Positions 50,607 to 59,658 are shown, counted from the first letter of the stretch. The stretch is 61,320 nt of DNA from Coriobacteriaceae bacterium (GCA_902363875.1 CABJBO010000008.1:11983-73302); one strand, 5' to 3'. Numbers and translations: made by a program. The notes: a model not told the origin generated them from the letters alone.

Positions 50607-50975
50607 ATGATTCAGATGCAAACCATGCTGAACGTCGCCGACAACTCCGGCGCTCGCAAGATTCGCTGCATCAAGGTGCTTGGCGGTTCCAAGCGTCGTT
50701 ATGCAGGCATCGGCGATGTGTTCATCGGTGCTGTCCAGGAGGCTACCCCTGGCGCCAACGTCAAGAAGAAGGACGTTGTCCGTTGCGTCGTCGTTCGCAC
50801 CGTTAAGGAGATCCGCCGCAAGGATGGCTCCTACATTCGCTTTGATGAGAACGCCTGTGTTGTCATCAACAACGATGGTTCGCCCGTCGGCACCCGTATC
50901 TTCGGGCCCGTCGCTCGCGAGCTTCGTGACAAGAAGTACATGAAGATCGTCTCGCTCGCTCCCGAGACCCTGTAG
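50607..50975 (+). CDS. rplN: 50S ribosomal protein L14
   Basis: A 122-residue protein at the subunit interface. [27 protein letters not shown] and [26 protein letters not shown] are diagnostic. CGGAGGA precedes the ATG. First gene of the spc operon; followed only by rplX here. Confidence 0.98.
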   Translation: MIQMQTMLNVADNSGARKIRCIKVLGGSKRRYAGIGDVFIGAVQEATPGANVKKKDVVRCVVVRTVKEIRRKDGSYIRFDENACVVINNDGSPVGTRIFGPVARELRDKKYMKIVSLAPETL

Positions 50976-50988
50976 TTAGGGGAGATAT

Positions 50989-51294
50989 ATGTATATCAAG
51001 AAGGGCGATAAGGTCCAGGTTCTCTCTGGTAAGGATCGCGGCAAGCAGGGCGTTGTCCTGCGTGCTCTCCCCGCCGAGAACAAGGTCGTTGTCGAGGGCG
51101 TTTCGGTCGTCAAGAAGGCCGTCAAGCCCAACGCTGCCAACCAGCAGGGCGGCATCGTTTCGCAGGAGGCTCCCATCGACGCCTCCAACGTCAATCTCGT
51201 CTGCCCCGAGTGCGGTAAGGTTACCCGCGTCGGTCACGAGAAGGACGGCAAGAACAAGCTGCGCGTCTGCAAGAAGTGCGGCCACAAGTTCTAA
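50989..51294 (+). CDS. rplX: 50S ribosomal protein L24
   Basis: A 101-residue KOW-domain protein that starts 50S assembly. [20 protein letters not shown] is the KOW motif; the C-terminus has a zinc-ribbon-like CPECGK...CKKCG pattern. GGGGAG lies upstream of the ATG. A terminator follows, so rplE, rpsN, rpsH and the rest of spc are not transcribed from here. Confidence 0.97.
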   Translation: MYIKKGDKVQVLSGKDRGKQGVVLRALPAENKVVVEGVSVVKKAVKPNAANQQGGIVSQEAPIDASNVNLVCPECGKVTRVGHEKDGKNKLRVCKKCGHKF

Positions 51295-51320
51295 GCTGCC
51301 CGCAACATCAAGTTGCTAGC

Positions 51321-51357
51321 AAAGGCCCGGATGCCACGGCACCCGGGCCTTTTTCTA
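51321..51357 (+). terminator. Terminator after rplX
   Basis: AAAGGCCCGG pairs with CCGGGCCTTT, extended inward by TGCC/GGCA, and TTTTT follows. It closes the ribosomal operon. Confidence 0.93.
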
Positions 51358-52061
51358 TCCCCACTCGATGGCTTCGGTTCTGCCGTCCCGTCATTCCGGT
51401 TGCATCCAGTTTTCGGTGCCGTCTCGAATCGAGTGCCGCCAGGTGATACCCTGTCGCGTTTCGTCGGCTTCGGGGACAAAAGTCGGGACAACTCCAAAAA
51501 CTATTTTCGAACTCAGGGCTTTGAGTTTTTGTTTTTGTCCCAAAGGGCGCGGCGGGATGCCTTTGGAGGCTCGATAGCGCCGAAAACGCCCGTTTTGAAA
51601 CTTAAATGCCTTTTCGCGTGCAAGCCGCCAGCTGCAATAGGAAGTGAATCAACGCATGTGGCTTTCAAGCAGTTTGCAAAACTGCAGGTCGCAGGTCTTC
51701 ATTGCCAGTAGGAGAAATGAGTAGTCTCAGGTGGCTTGCCCATGAGTTGACGAACGGGATTTGAGATTACGCTGACGTCCGGAAACGCTTCGAGCACGGC
51801 GTTACGTTTTTGGGGTTTGGGCGTAGCCCCTGCACCCGCGAGCGCGGGCCTTAAGCCCGCCGAGAGGGTGACGCGTCGAAAACGAAGGGGAAAGAGAGAA
51901 GGGGCCGTCCCTATCATTCAGGTTGCGACCGAAGAAGACAAGGAGACCCCCTGAGCCTGAATGATGCCCCACAGACCGCGTCCGACCGAGCTCAAGCCGA
52001 GCTTTTCCTGACGTCCGCCTTCGCGAAGATGATGGCTGGATTGGCTATGGATTGGCAACAC
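51358..52061. other. Gene-poor, repeat-rich DNA
   Basis: About 700 bases without a convincing gene. It holds GGGACAAAA...TTTTTGTCCC inverted DNA (about 51475-51542), a perfect ATCATTCAGG/CCTGAATGAT inverted repeat (51913-51922 and 51956-51965), and GGGGCCGTCCCT (51900) facing AGGGACGGCCCC (52080). Reading frames present use poor codons and no ribosome sites. It looks like insertion and deletion debris at a rearrangement point. Confidence 0.5.
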
Positions 52062-52557
52062 TTATTTGGACGATTCCGGGAGGGACGGCCCCGCCTCCCT
52101 GAACTCGACCGGCGACATGTAGCCCAGCGTCGAGTGGATCCTGAAGTTGTTGTACCAGTGCACGTAATCCAAGAGCTTGACTCGGAGCTCGCGCGTCCCT
52201 CCTCGGTCCTTCGGAGTGGCCGACGATCTCCCCGTTGCAGAGGTCGACGAGCAGGCAGACGTAGTTCCACGACGCCCCGACGCGCACGCAGGCCAAGTCG
52301 CTGCATATATGGGTGCACGGCGCCCTGCCGCCGAAGCCGCGCGCGACGACGTTCGACACGTCGGCCTCGTTGACCGCCCCGGGGTGCACCTTGAACCTCT
52401 TCCTGCCGTATGCGCCGGCCAGGCCGTTCTCCCTCATGATGCGGCAGACGCGGCGCCGGCTGACGGTAACGCCCGACCTCCCGGGCGACGCCTTGATCTT
52501 GCGCGATCCGTTCCGGCCCTTGCTGGCGGCGTGCGCCGCCGCGGCCGCCGTCGCCCC
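52062..52557 (-). pseudogene. IS3-family OrfB transposase remnant with internal deletion
   Basis: On the minus strand a GRNGSRKIK...SRRRVCRIMRENGLAGAYGRKRFK part (the usual IS3 OrfB N-terminal region) runs into the first catalytic block HICSDLACVRVGASWNYVCLLVDLCNGEIVGHS. It then jumps, in another frame, to the C-terminal YVHWYNNFRIHSTLGYMSP and a stop at 52062. The segment that should hold the second Asp and the catalytic Glu is missing. The N-terminus is also cut at the junction with the nucleosidase remnant. It cannot be active. Confidence 0.85.
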
Positions 52558-52558
52558 C

Positions 52559-52837
52559 GACATTAAGGTCCTCAAGGGCCGCGTCGTCTCCGGCGACCAG
52601 TTCGTCTCGCCCGCGGAACAGAAGGAGCGAATCCTCGCGACCTTCGGCGACCTGTGCTGCGAGATGGAGGGCTGCACCATCGCGCAGGCCGCTTATCTCA
52701 ACGGCGTGCCCCTCGTCGTCGTGCGCGCCATCAGCGACAAGCCCTGCGCCGAGGGCCGGGTCGTCGACTACAACACCTTCGAGAAGAAGGCCGCCTGCGA
52801 CTGCGCCCGCATCGCCGCGCGCATGGTTAAGCTTTAG
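52559..52837 (+). pseudogene. 3' fragment of a 5'-methylthioadenosine/S-adenosylhomocysteine nucleosidase gene
   Basis: About 92 residues match the C-terminal half of Pfs/MtnN-type nucleosidases: VVSGDQFVSPAEQK, EMEGCTIAQAAYLNGVPLVVVRAISD with the catalytic-region Glu and Asp. The N-terminal ~130 residues are gone, replaced at about 52558 by the antisense IS3 remnant. The open frame reads through the junction from 52313, which could mislead annotation into a chimeric gene. A functional copy would have to be elsewhere for the activated methyl cycle. Confidence 0.85.
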
Positions 52838-52838
52838 G

Positions 52839-52892
52839 CCCTGCGCGCCGGGGCCCTTCTTTATGTTGGGACCCCGGCGCGCCGGGCCCTTT
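52839..52892 (+). terminator. GC-rich hairpin after the nucleosidase remnant
   Basis: GGCCCTGCGCGCCGGGGCCC faces GGGACCCCGGCGCGCCGGGC with a short T-rich loop. It may be the original terminator of the lost gene. Confidence 0.55.
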
Positions 52893-53063
52893 CCAAAGCG
52901 AAGTGTCGAGCCGAAGTGTTGAGCGTCGGCCCTGAATGTTCAATGGCCGTTGTTTTCTGCCCCTCAAGTGGTGGACTTTTCCTCGGAGCTGTTGATTCCC
53001 CCACGCGCCCCCTTCCGTTCTCTGTTCTCCCCTTATACTCCTTGTACGAGGAGGTAAGAAGTC

Positions 53064-55805
53064 ATGGACAAGACCACACAGGACAGCTTGGCAAAGAAAC
53101 CCGTCGACATGAGGGACAGGATTCTCGAGCATCTCGAGGCCCTCACCTCTGCCGTCTCGCTCGACGACCTTGCCCGTCTGTCCACCTCCGACATCGCCGA
53201 GACGCTCATCATCTCCAGGAGCCTGGCGAGCCAGTACCTCAACGACCTTGTTCGCGCCGGTCTTGTGGTTAAGGTGGCGGGCAGGCCTGTCCGTTATTTT
53301 CATCGCCGCGCGTTCCAGAAGCGTTTTCAGGTAAAGCTCTCTGCAAGCGAGTACGCCTCGCTCGCCGACCTCATCCAGGCGACGGGAATCGCCGATCACC
53401 GCGACTTCGCGCGTGCCGTGGGCTTCGACATGAGCCTCAGCTCCGTTGTCGAGCAGTGCAAGGCTGCGGTTCAGTACCCTCCGTTTGGCCTGCCCATCCT
53501 CTTGAGCGGCGGCGTGGGTGTCGGTAAGTCTTTCCTTTCTCGCCTTGTGTACGAGTACGGCAAGAACCAGGGCTTGCTGTCCCGCGACTCCTCCTATGTG
53601 CGCATCGACTGCGCCGGGGTCCCGGACGCCGCCTCGTTCAACGGGCTTCTTAACGAGTCGATCGCGAAAGCGCGCGGGGGTGTGGTCTTTGTCAACGGCA
53701 TCGAGGCACTCTCTCCCTCTGCGATGGAGCACTGCCTTGCGACGGCCCTCGGGCTCGATGCCTCCCAGGATGCGCCGCGCGCTCGCCTCGTTCTTTCGAC
53801 GACGCTTTCCGCCGATGACCTGAAGGTTTCCTCGGCCTACAGCAAAATGCCCATCTGTGCCCGCGTCCCCTCACTCAAGGAGCGGACCCCCGAGGAGCGC
53901 GAGGATCTCATCTTGAGCTTCCTGCGCAGCGAGGGGTGCCGAATCGGTTCTGATGTGAAGATCAGCCGCGGCGCATACCGTTGCCTCGTGAACGCGGACT
54001 TTTCCGATAACATCGCCGGCTTGCGCGCCTGCGTGACGAACTGCTGTGCCAAAGCGTTCCTCAATCGCGAGGGCGACTACGTCGTCGTTCGCCCGTATCT
54101 TCTTCCCAGCGGGCTCCTCTCCTCCGCGCAGATCGATCAACAGCCCGACGATGGCGTTCTGATCGACGCGTCTCTGGATGCCGCCGAGAGCACAGGGCCG
54201 GTCGAGCAGGCGCTCGATGCCCTGTGCTCCCTCGATGAGCGATTCTGCGCCGGGGAGCTCTCTGTCTCCGAGCTTGTCTCGCAAGCTGTCTCCGCTGTGC
54301 GCGGCGTTGAGGATCACTTGATCTTCGACCACGGCGTCGCCTCCTCGAGGTCGCGCGCCTTCGAGCGCGTCGTGGGCGCGGTCCTTGCCGACGCAGGCTC
54401 TTCTTATGGCATCGAGCTTTCGAGGAAGGTCGCTTTTCTACTGGCCCAGGAGATTTGCCTGCAGTTGTGGCCGGGTATCGGCCTGGCTAAGCGAAAGTCT
54501 GCCTGTGCGGAGCAAATCTCCCATCTCCTCGGTGCCGTGACCTCCGAATTGCCGTTTGCCTCGAGTGTCTCCGATCAGGTCGCCGCAGACGTGGAAGGGG
54601 CGCTGGGAATCTCGCTCGATCACTTCACGAAGACGCTTCTGACGCTGTGCGTCGCATCGGAGTCTCGCGATGCGAAGGCCCTTCGGACGCTCTGCGTCAT
54701 CTTGTCCCACGGCTACTCAACGGCGACGAGCATCGCCGACGCGGCGAACCGTATGCTCGGCATGCATGTGTACGAGGCTGTCGACATGCCCTACGACCAG
54801 CAGCTGAAGGACATCGTCGGTCCGCTCCAGCGCCTCGTCGACCGCCATTCCTACTGCACCGGGGTCGTGTTCCTCGTCGACATGGGCTCCTTGGAGGAGG
54901 CCTATAAGGCCCTCGAGAACGTTACCGACTCCACTATCGGCGTGGTGAACAACGTCTCTACCGGTCTTGCGCTCGAGATCGGGGTCGGGCTGCTCGGCGG
55001 CAAGTCCATCGCCGAGGTTCTTGGCGATGCGACCGCCGCGTGCGTGACGCACTGCAAGGTGATCGAGCGCGTCAACCGTGAGGACGCCATCGTCTTCTGC
55101 TCCGAGTCCGGGGTCGACGCCGCGGAGAGGATACGCCAGCTCGTCTCGCAGAGCCTCCCGCGCACCATAGGCGCGCGCCTGCTCACGAGGCCCTTCAAGC
55201 AGCTCGTCGCGAACGGGTCGAACGACGCCGTTTTCTCCGAGCACCGCGTCTGCGCCGTCATCGGCACGGGAGACCCCGGGGTCGCCTCCGTCCCCTTCGT
55301 CGCCCTCGAGGACATCATGTCGACGGCGTCCGCCTCTAAGGTTGATGCCGTGTTCGGCAGGTGGCTTGACGCTTCCGAGCTCTCTTCTTTCCACGAGAAG
55401 CTGCTCTCGAACATGACGCTGCAGAACGTCATCCGCTCCATCACCATCCTCGACCCGGAGCGGCTATTCCATGAGATCGAGAGCGCCGTGCACGAGCTTC
55501 AGCGTAGGACATGCGAGAAGATCGGCAGCAACGCCATCATTGGGCCCTACGTTCACCTCTGCTGTCTCGTCGAGCGCCTTGTTACCAGAAACCCCATTGA
55601 GACCTACGTTGGCCAGGACCGCTTCGAGGAGGAACGCGCCGATTTCATCGAGTCCTTCAGGCAGAGCTTCTCGAGCATCTCGACGCGCTATCGCGTAGAG
55701 GTTCCCGTAAGCGAGATCGCATATGTCTTCGACTACATAAGCGCGAGCGCCGCCCCGGCGCGAGAAGAGCGCCTCGGCTCCTCGGACCTCCTGCTCGACG
55801 AGTGA
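53064..55805 (+). CDS. LevR-like PTS regulator with degenerate AAA+ domain
   Basis: A 913-residue transcription regulator just upstream of a mannose-family PTS. Residues 1 to about 90 hold a winged helix (SRSLASQYLNDLVRAGLVVK). About 115-370 is an AAA+ domain with Walker A GGVGVGKS (149-156), but Walker B reads VVFVNGIEAL, lacking the Asp-Glu pair, and no GAFTGA loop for sigma-54 contact is seen. A PRD-like region follows, then a IIA(Man)-like domain (about 540-670, LCVILSHG with His near 547) and a second PRD with HLCCLVERL near 830. GAGGAGG precedes the ATG. It probably senses the PTS phosphorylation state; sigma-54 activation is doubtful. Confidence 0.85.
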   Translation: MDKTTQDSLAKKPVDMRDRILEHLEALTSAVSLDDLARLSTSDIAETLIISRSLASQYLNDLVRAGLVVKVAGRPVRYFHRRAFQKRFQVKLSASEYASLADLIQATGIADHRDFARAVGFDMSLSSVVEQCKAAVQYPPFGLPILLSGGVGVGKSFLSRLVYEYGKNQGLLSRDSSYVRIDCAGVPDAASFNGLLNESIAKARGGVVFVNGIEALSPSAMEHCLATALGLDASQDAPRARLVLSTTLSADDLKVSSAYSKMPICARVPSLKERTPEEREDLILSFLRSEGCRIGSDVKISRGAYRCLVNADFSDNIAGLRACVTNCCAKAFLNREGDYVVVRPYLLPSGLLSSAQIDQQPDDGVLIDASLDAAESTGPVEQALDALCSLDERFCAGELSVSELVSQAVSAVRGVEDHLIFDHGVASSRSRAFERVVGAVLADAGSSYGIELSRKVAFLLAQEICLQLWPGIGLAKRKSACAEQISHLLGAVTSELPFASSVSDQVAADVEGALGISLDHFTKTLLTLCVASESRDAKALRTLCVILSHGYSTATSIADAANRMLGMHVYEAVDMPYDQQLKDIVGPLQRLVDRHSYCTGVVFLVDMGSLEEAYKALENVTDSTIGVVNNVSTGLALEIGVGLLGGKSIAEVLGDATAACVTHCKVIERVNREDAIVFCSESGVDAAERIRQLVSQSLPRTIGARLLTRPFKQLVANGSNDAVFSEHRVCAVIGTGDPGVASVPFVALEDIMSTASASKVDAVFGRWLDASELSSFHEKLLSNMTLQNVIRSITILDPERLFHEIESAVHELQRRTCEKIGSNAIIGPYVHLCCLVERLVTRNPIETYVGQDRFEEERADFIESFRQSFSSISTRYRVEVPVSEIAYVFDYISASAAPAREERLGSSDLLLDE

Positions 55806-55864
55806 CCTTCCCCGCGCCGCCGCAAGCTGACCGCGCGTCCTCAATAATCCGATAACCCCTTGCC

Positions 55865-55887
55865 CGGCGCGAATCCGGATAGCGCCG
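55865..55887 (+). promoter_or_regulatory. Candidate operator before the PTS operon
   Basis: CGGCGC and GCGCCG flank a central ATCCGGAT palindrome, giving a near-perfect 23-bp dyad 42 bases before the IIB start. It is a plausible site for the adjacent regulator. It could also act as a weak terminator hairpin, though no T-run follows. Confidence 0.5.
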
Positions 55888-55928
55888 AGGCAGTACCGAA
55901 CGCAAAACTTCATTTGATAGGAGCAAAT

Positions 55929-56402
55929 ATGAGTGTTGTTATGGCACGAATCGACAATCGCCTGCTTCACGGCATCATCGTGACGCAGTGGGCCCCGGTG
56001 TCGGGCGCGACCCGAGTCATGGTCATCGACGACAAGGTCGCCGGCGACGAGGTCCTGAAGTCCACCATGAGGATGGCGCGCCCCGCGGGCATGGCCGTTT
56101 CGATCATCTCCGAGCAGACCGCGCTCAAGAACTTCGCCGCGGGCAAGTACGACCGCGAGAAGGTCTTCGTCATCGCCAAGGAGCCCGAGACGATGCTTCG
56201 CCTGGTCGAGTCGGGCGTCGAGCTCCCGTCGCTGGTCGTCGGCGGCTCGCTCGTCAAGGAGGACGGCATCCAGCTCACCCAGCGCGCCTACGCCTCCGCC
56301 GAGAACGTCCAGAGCTACAAGGCGCTCATCGCCCGTGGCGTCAAGGTGACGGCCCAGTTCGTGCCCGCCGACAAGCCCGTCTCCGTCGCAGACCTCATCT
56401 AA
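55929..56402 (+). CDS. PTS mannose/fructose/sorbose-family IIB
   Basis: A 157-residue cytoplasmic phosphotransfer protein. The phosphorylated His is H14 in RIDNRLLHGIIVTQW; DDKVAGDEVLKSTMRMA and VVGGSLVKEDG are typical of mannose-class IIB. It receives phosphate from IIA and passes it to sugar during transport by IIC/IID. ATAGGAG lies before the ATG. First gene of a six-gene unit. Confidence 0.93.
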   Translation: MSVVMARIDNRLLHGIIVTQWAPVSGATRVMVIDDKVAGDEVLKSTMRMARPAGMAVSIISEQTALKNFAAGKYDREKVFVIAKEPETMLRLVESGVELPSLVVGGSLVKEDGIQLTQRAYASAENVQSYKALIARGVKVTAQFVPADKPVSVADLI

Positions 56403-56411
56403 GGGGGAAAT

Positions 56412-57197
56412 ATGGTCAACTTCACTATCCTGCAGGTCGTCCTTTTGACCCTGCTGGCCTTCATCAAGCACGTGGACTACTACGGCATCCCGATGATCTT
56501 CGTCAATTACGCCGTTTTCTGGGGCCTCATCACCGGAGTCGTCATGGGCGACTGGAAGACCGGCCTTGTCATCGGCGGCACCATTCAGCTCATGCAGCTC
56601 GGCGTCGCGGGCTTCGGCGGCTCCTCCATTCCCGACTACGGCACGATGGCCATCATCGCCACCGCCTACGGCGTGACCCTGGGCTCCGACACGGGCCTCG
56701 CCATCGGCCTGCCGGTCGGCATGCTCGGCATCCAGCTCGACGTCGTCGCCAAGATCCTCAACGGCTTTGTCGTCGAGAAGTCCCAGAAGTTCTGCAACGA
56801 GGGTAAGTTCAATCAGATGAACGCCATCCTGTGGGTCTGCCCCGCGCTCTTCGGCCTGTGCGCCGCCCTGCCCGTCTTTGTCTCCGTGACGCTCGGCCAG
56901 CCCGCCGTCAACTGGCTCCTCGAGGTCATGCCCCAGTGGTTCCTCTCCGGCCTCACCCTCGCCGGCAAGATGCTCCCGGCCGTCGGTATCGCCATGCTGC
57001 TCCGCTACATGCCAACCGCCAAGTACTTCCAGTACCTGCTCGCCGGCTTCTTCCTCTCGGCCTTCCTGAACGTGCCCATCATCGGCGCCGCCATCGTCGG
57101 CGTTGCCCTCGCGATTGCGTTCTACCAGCGTGCCGAGAGGGACACCGAGCTCGCCGCCCACGCTTCCGCAGACGCCTTCATCGGAGAGGATGAGTAA
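56412..57197 (+). CDS. PTS mannose-family IIC
   Basis: A 261-residue membrane protein with about seven to eight helices, forming the sugar channel with IID. GVVMGDWKTGLVIGGTIQLMQLGVAGFGGSSIPDYG is the family signature. GGGGGAA precedes the ATG, nine bases after IIB. Its stop is two bases before the IID gene. Confidence 0.93.
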   Translation: MVNFTILQVVLLTLLAFIKHVDYYGIPMIFVNYAVFWGLITGVVMGDWKTGLVIGGTIQLMQLGVAGFGGSSIPDYGTMAIIATAYGVTLGSDTGLAIGLPVGMLGIQLDVVAKILNGFVVEKSQKFCNEGKFNQMNAILWVCPALFGLCAALPVFVSVTLGQPAVNWLLEVMPQWFLSGLTLAGKMLPAVGIAMLLRYMPTAKYFQYLLAGFFLSAFLNVPIIGAAIVGVALAIAFYQRAERDTELAAHASADAFIGEDE

Positions 57198-57199
57198 CC

Positions 57200-58033
57200 A
57201 TGGAAAACGAGAACATCACCGCCGTCGCCGAGGGCAAGCCCTCCGGCTACAAGGTCACCAAGAAGGACCTACGCAACGCGAACTGGCGCTGGCTCATGAG
57301 CGTGTGCACCTTCAACTACCAGACCCAGCAGGGCGCCTCAGTCGCCTACGCCCTCTCGCCGGTCCTGAGGAAGATCTATACGAACGACGAGGACTATAAG
57401 CAAGCGCTCAACAACCACTTCCGCTACTACAACACCCAGCCTTGGCTCGCCGCCATCATCCTTGGCGCCTGCGTGGCCATGGAGGAGCGCGACGGCCTAG
57501 CGGCGGCGGACGCCGTCCAAGACCTGAAGATCGGCACCATGGGACCGCTCGCCGGCGTCGGCGACTCCCTGCTCATGACCATGATCCCGACCATCATGGG
57601 CTCCATCGCCGCCTACATGGCCATCGAGGGCAACCCCGTGGGAGCCGGCATCTGGTTCGCGCTCATCCTGGCCATCTTCTGGGTCCGCATGCACGCCCTC
57701 GAGTTCGGCTACAAGCAGGGCGTGAAGCTCGTCACCGACTTCAGCGAGAAGCTTCCCAACCTCACTGCCGCCGCCTCCGTGCTCGGCCTCACCGTGGTCG
57801 GCTGCCTCATCGCCTCGGTCATCGGCGTCACCTGCCCGATTAGCTTCAGCTTCGGCGACGTCGCGATGGAGATTCAGCCGCTGCTCGACAAGATCCTGCC
57901 TGCCATGATCCCCGCCGCCATCACGGGAAGCGCGTATTACCTTCTTACCAAGAAGAACGCGAGCATGACGGCCCTCATCCTCGTGGTGATCGTCCTCGCG
58001 ATGGTCGCCTCCGCCGCCGGCATCCTCGCCTAG
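57200..58033 (+). CDS. PTS mannose-family IID
   Basis: A 277-residue membrane protein. NWRWLMSVCTFNYQTQQGASVAYALSPVLRKIY and HFRYYNTQPWLAAIILGACVAMEE, then KIGTMGPLAGVGDSLLMTMIPTIMGSIAAYMA, are hallmark IID segments. It has one to four C-terminal helices. It is translated right after IIC with which it forms the translocation unit. Confidence 0.93.
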   Translation: MENENITAVAEGKPSGYKVTKKDLRNANWRWLMSVCTFNYQTQQGASVAYALSPVLRKIYTNDEDYKQALNNHFRYYNTQPWLAAIILGACVAMEERDGLAAADAVQDLKIGTMGPLAGVGDSLLMTMIPTIMGSIAAYMAIEGNPVGAGIWFALILAIFWVRMHALEFGYKQGVKLVTDFSEKLPNLTAAASVLGLTVVGCLIASVIGVTCPISFSFGDVAMEIQPLLDKILPAMIPAAITGSAYYLLTKKNASMTALILVVIVLAMVASAAGILA

Positions 58034-58059
58034 CTTCGACCCAAGAGATTGGTGAATCA

Positions 58060-58458
58060 ATGAGAAAGATAGTTGTGGCGAGCCATTCCCTTCTCGCCCA
58101 GGGCTTCAAGGACACCCTCGAGTTCCTTACGGGTAAGGGCGACGCCGTCAACGCCGTGTGCGCCTACGTGAACGACAACGGCGAGGGGCTCGACGCGGCG
58201 GTCGAGGCGGCTCTTTCGGGCACTGACGAGGTCGTCGTCCTCACCGACGCGTACGGCGGCAGCGTGAACCAGCGCTTTTCCCGCTTCGCCTCCGACCGGA
58301 TCCACGTGATCGCGGGTGTCAACCTCCCGCTCGCCATGACGGTCGCGCTCGCGCGCCCCGACGAGAAACTCGACTTCGACGCCCTCGTCAACGAGGCGCG
58401 CCAGCAGATCATCTACGTGAACGGTGCCAGTTCCGCCGAGTGCGACGACGACGAATAG
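58060..58458 (+). CDS. PTS mannose/fructose-family IIA
   Basis: A 132-residue cytoplasmic protein that takes phosphate from HPr. H9 in VVASHSLLAQG is the phosphorylated residue; VVVLTDAYGGSVNQRF and INLPLAM-like GVNLPLAMTVAL follow the family pattern. It is encoded apart from IIB and after IIC-IID. The order B-C-D-A is less common than A-B-C-D. A GAGGAGG for the next gene follows its stop. Confidence 0.92.
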   Translation: MRKIVVASHSLLAQGFKDTLEFLTGKGDAVNAVCAYVNDNGEGLDAAVEAALSGTDEVVVLTDAYGGSVNQRFSRFASDRIHVIAGVNLPLAMTVALARPDEKLDFDALVNEARQQIIYVNGASSAECDDDE

Positions 58459-58470
58459 AGGAGGTCGACG

Positions 58471-59595
58471 ATGAGAGAGTTCCTTAAGGACGTGTGGATG
58501 CACGGCGGTGAGGAAAGCCGCGCCATCACCCCCGAGAACATCACGGGCGAGAAGGGCCGCGCCGCCATGTCGGCCAGCCACCTCGGCGTCGGCCGCAAGG
58601 GCTCGTGCTGCGTGCCCCTTGAGTCCGGCGAGACCATCACGCTCGCGGACATCGAGGGCCCCGGCATCATCCGCCACATCTGGATGACCGTCCCCGACAA
58701 GACCGCCGCTGGCAGCTTCGTCATGCGTGACCTCGTGCTGCGCTTCTACTGGGACGACGAGGAGACCCCCTCGGTCGAGTGCCCTGTCGGCGACTTCTTC
58801 TGCAACGGCTTCGGTGAGCGCGCCATCGTCAACTCGATGCCCATCTGCGTGAACCCGACGGGCGGCATGAACTGCTACTTCGAGATGCCCTTCAGGAAGC
58901 ACGCCAAGGTCACGCTTACGAGCGAGCACCCCGGGTTCATTAAGTACATCTTCTACACGTTCAACTACGCGCTCACCGACGTGCCGGACGACGCCATGTA
59001 CTTCCACGCCCGCTTTAACCGCGAGCGCAGCACCCGCAGGGGCGTCGACTACACCGTGCTCGACGGCGTGCGCGGCAAGGGCTACTACGTCGGCACCTAC
59101 ATGGCCCTGTGCGCCCTGGAGCGCTATTGGTGGGGCGAGGGCGAGATGAAGTTCTTCCTCGACGGCGACGAGGAGTTCCCCACGGTCACCTCGACGGGAG
59201 CCGAGGACTACTTCGGCGGTGCCTGGGCCTTCCTCGACAGGCCGCCCCACGCGCTGCCCGAGGCGCAGTGCTTCAACACGCTGTTCGCCGGCTACCCGTA
59301 CCGCTCGACGCGCGACGCCACGCGCGACCGCTTCAGCGCGGGCAAGCCGAACCCGAATCCGATGCTCGCGACTAACGACGACGCGCTGCCCAGGCACGGC
59401 CTCTACAGGTGGCACCTTCCCGACCCGATCTCGTTCAAGGAGGACCTGCGCGTGACGTTCCAGGACCTCGGCAACGACGACATCAAGCTCTACGAGCGCG
59501 AGGACGACATCTCCACCGTCGCCTACTGGTACCAAAGCGAGCCGCACGCCGTGCTCGCCCCGTTTGCCGCAAGGCAGGACCGCGTGCCCAGGTAG
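58471..59595 (+). CDS. GH172 (DUF2961) glycoside hydrolase
   Basis: A 374-residue cytoplasmic enzyme of the DUF2961 family, now CAZy GH172. IEGPGIIRHIWMTV near residues 60-75, CPVGDFFCNGFG, then STGAEDYFGGAWAF with E245, a probable catalytic Glu, and FAGYPYRSTRDATRDR are signature blocks. Known GH172 enzymes act on alpha-D-fructofuranosides, difructose dianhydride I, or D-arabinofuranosides. Co-transcription with a PTS and a fructokinase-like ROK kinase suggests an imported, possibly phosphorylated, fructose-containing disaccharide as substrate. No signal peptide. Substrate is inference. Confidence 0.88.
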   Translation: MREFLKDVWMHGGEESRAITPENITGEKGRAAMSASHLGVGRKGSCCVPLESGETITLADIEGPGIIRHIWMTVPDKTAAGSFVMRDLVLRFYWDDEETPSVECPVGDFFCNGFGERAIVNSMPICVNPTGGMNCYFEMPFRKHAKVTLTSEHPGFIKYIFYTFNYALTDVPDDAMYFHARFNRERSTRRGVDYTVLDGVRGKGYYVGTYMALCALERYWWGEGEMKFFLDGDEEFPTVTSTGAEDYFGGAWAFLDRPPHALPEAQCFNTLFAGYPYRSTRDATRDRFSAGKPNPNPMLATNDDALPRHGLYRWHLPDPISFKEDLRVTFQDLGNDDIKLYEREDDISTVAYWYQSEPHAVLAPFAARQDRVPR

Positions 59596-59621
59596 GGTCG
59601 CCTCGAAACAAGCCAACGTTA

Positions 59622-59658
59622 TGGGCGCCCGCGGTTGACCATGACTGCGGGCGTCCCT
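59622..59658 (+). terminator. Hairpin between GH172 and kinase genes
   Basis: GGGCGCCCGCGGT pairs with ACTGCGGGCGTCCC through G-U pairs; CTTTG follows. Likely a partial terminator or transcript stabiliser. Confidence 0.55.

Noticed and set aside
51313..51711. A 132-codon frame downstream of rplX
   Set aside because: Runs through the rplX terminator and repeat-like DNA; no ribosome site and no recognisable protein features.
52313..52837. A single 174-codon gene
   Set aside because: The first part is antisense IS3 sequence and only the last ~92 codons resemble a nucleosidase; it is a junction artefact.
55806..55928. A sigma-54 promoter for the PTS operon
   Set aside because: The closest GG...GC spacing is 11 bases (GG-N10-CG), not the required GG-N10-GC.
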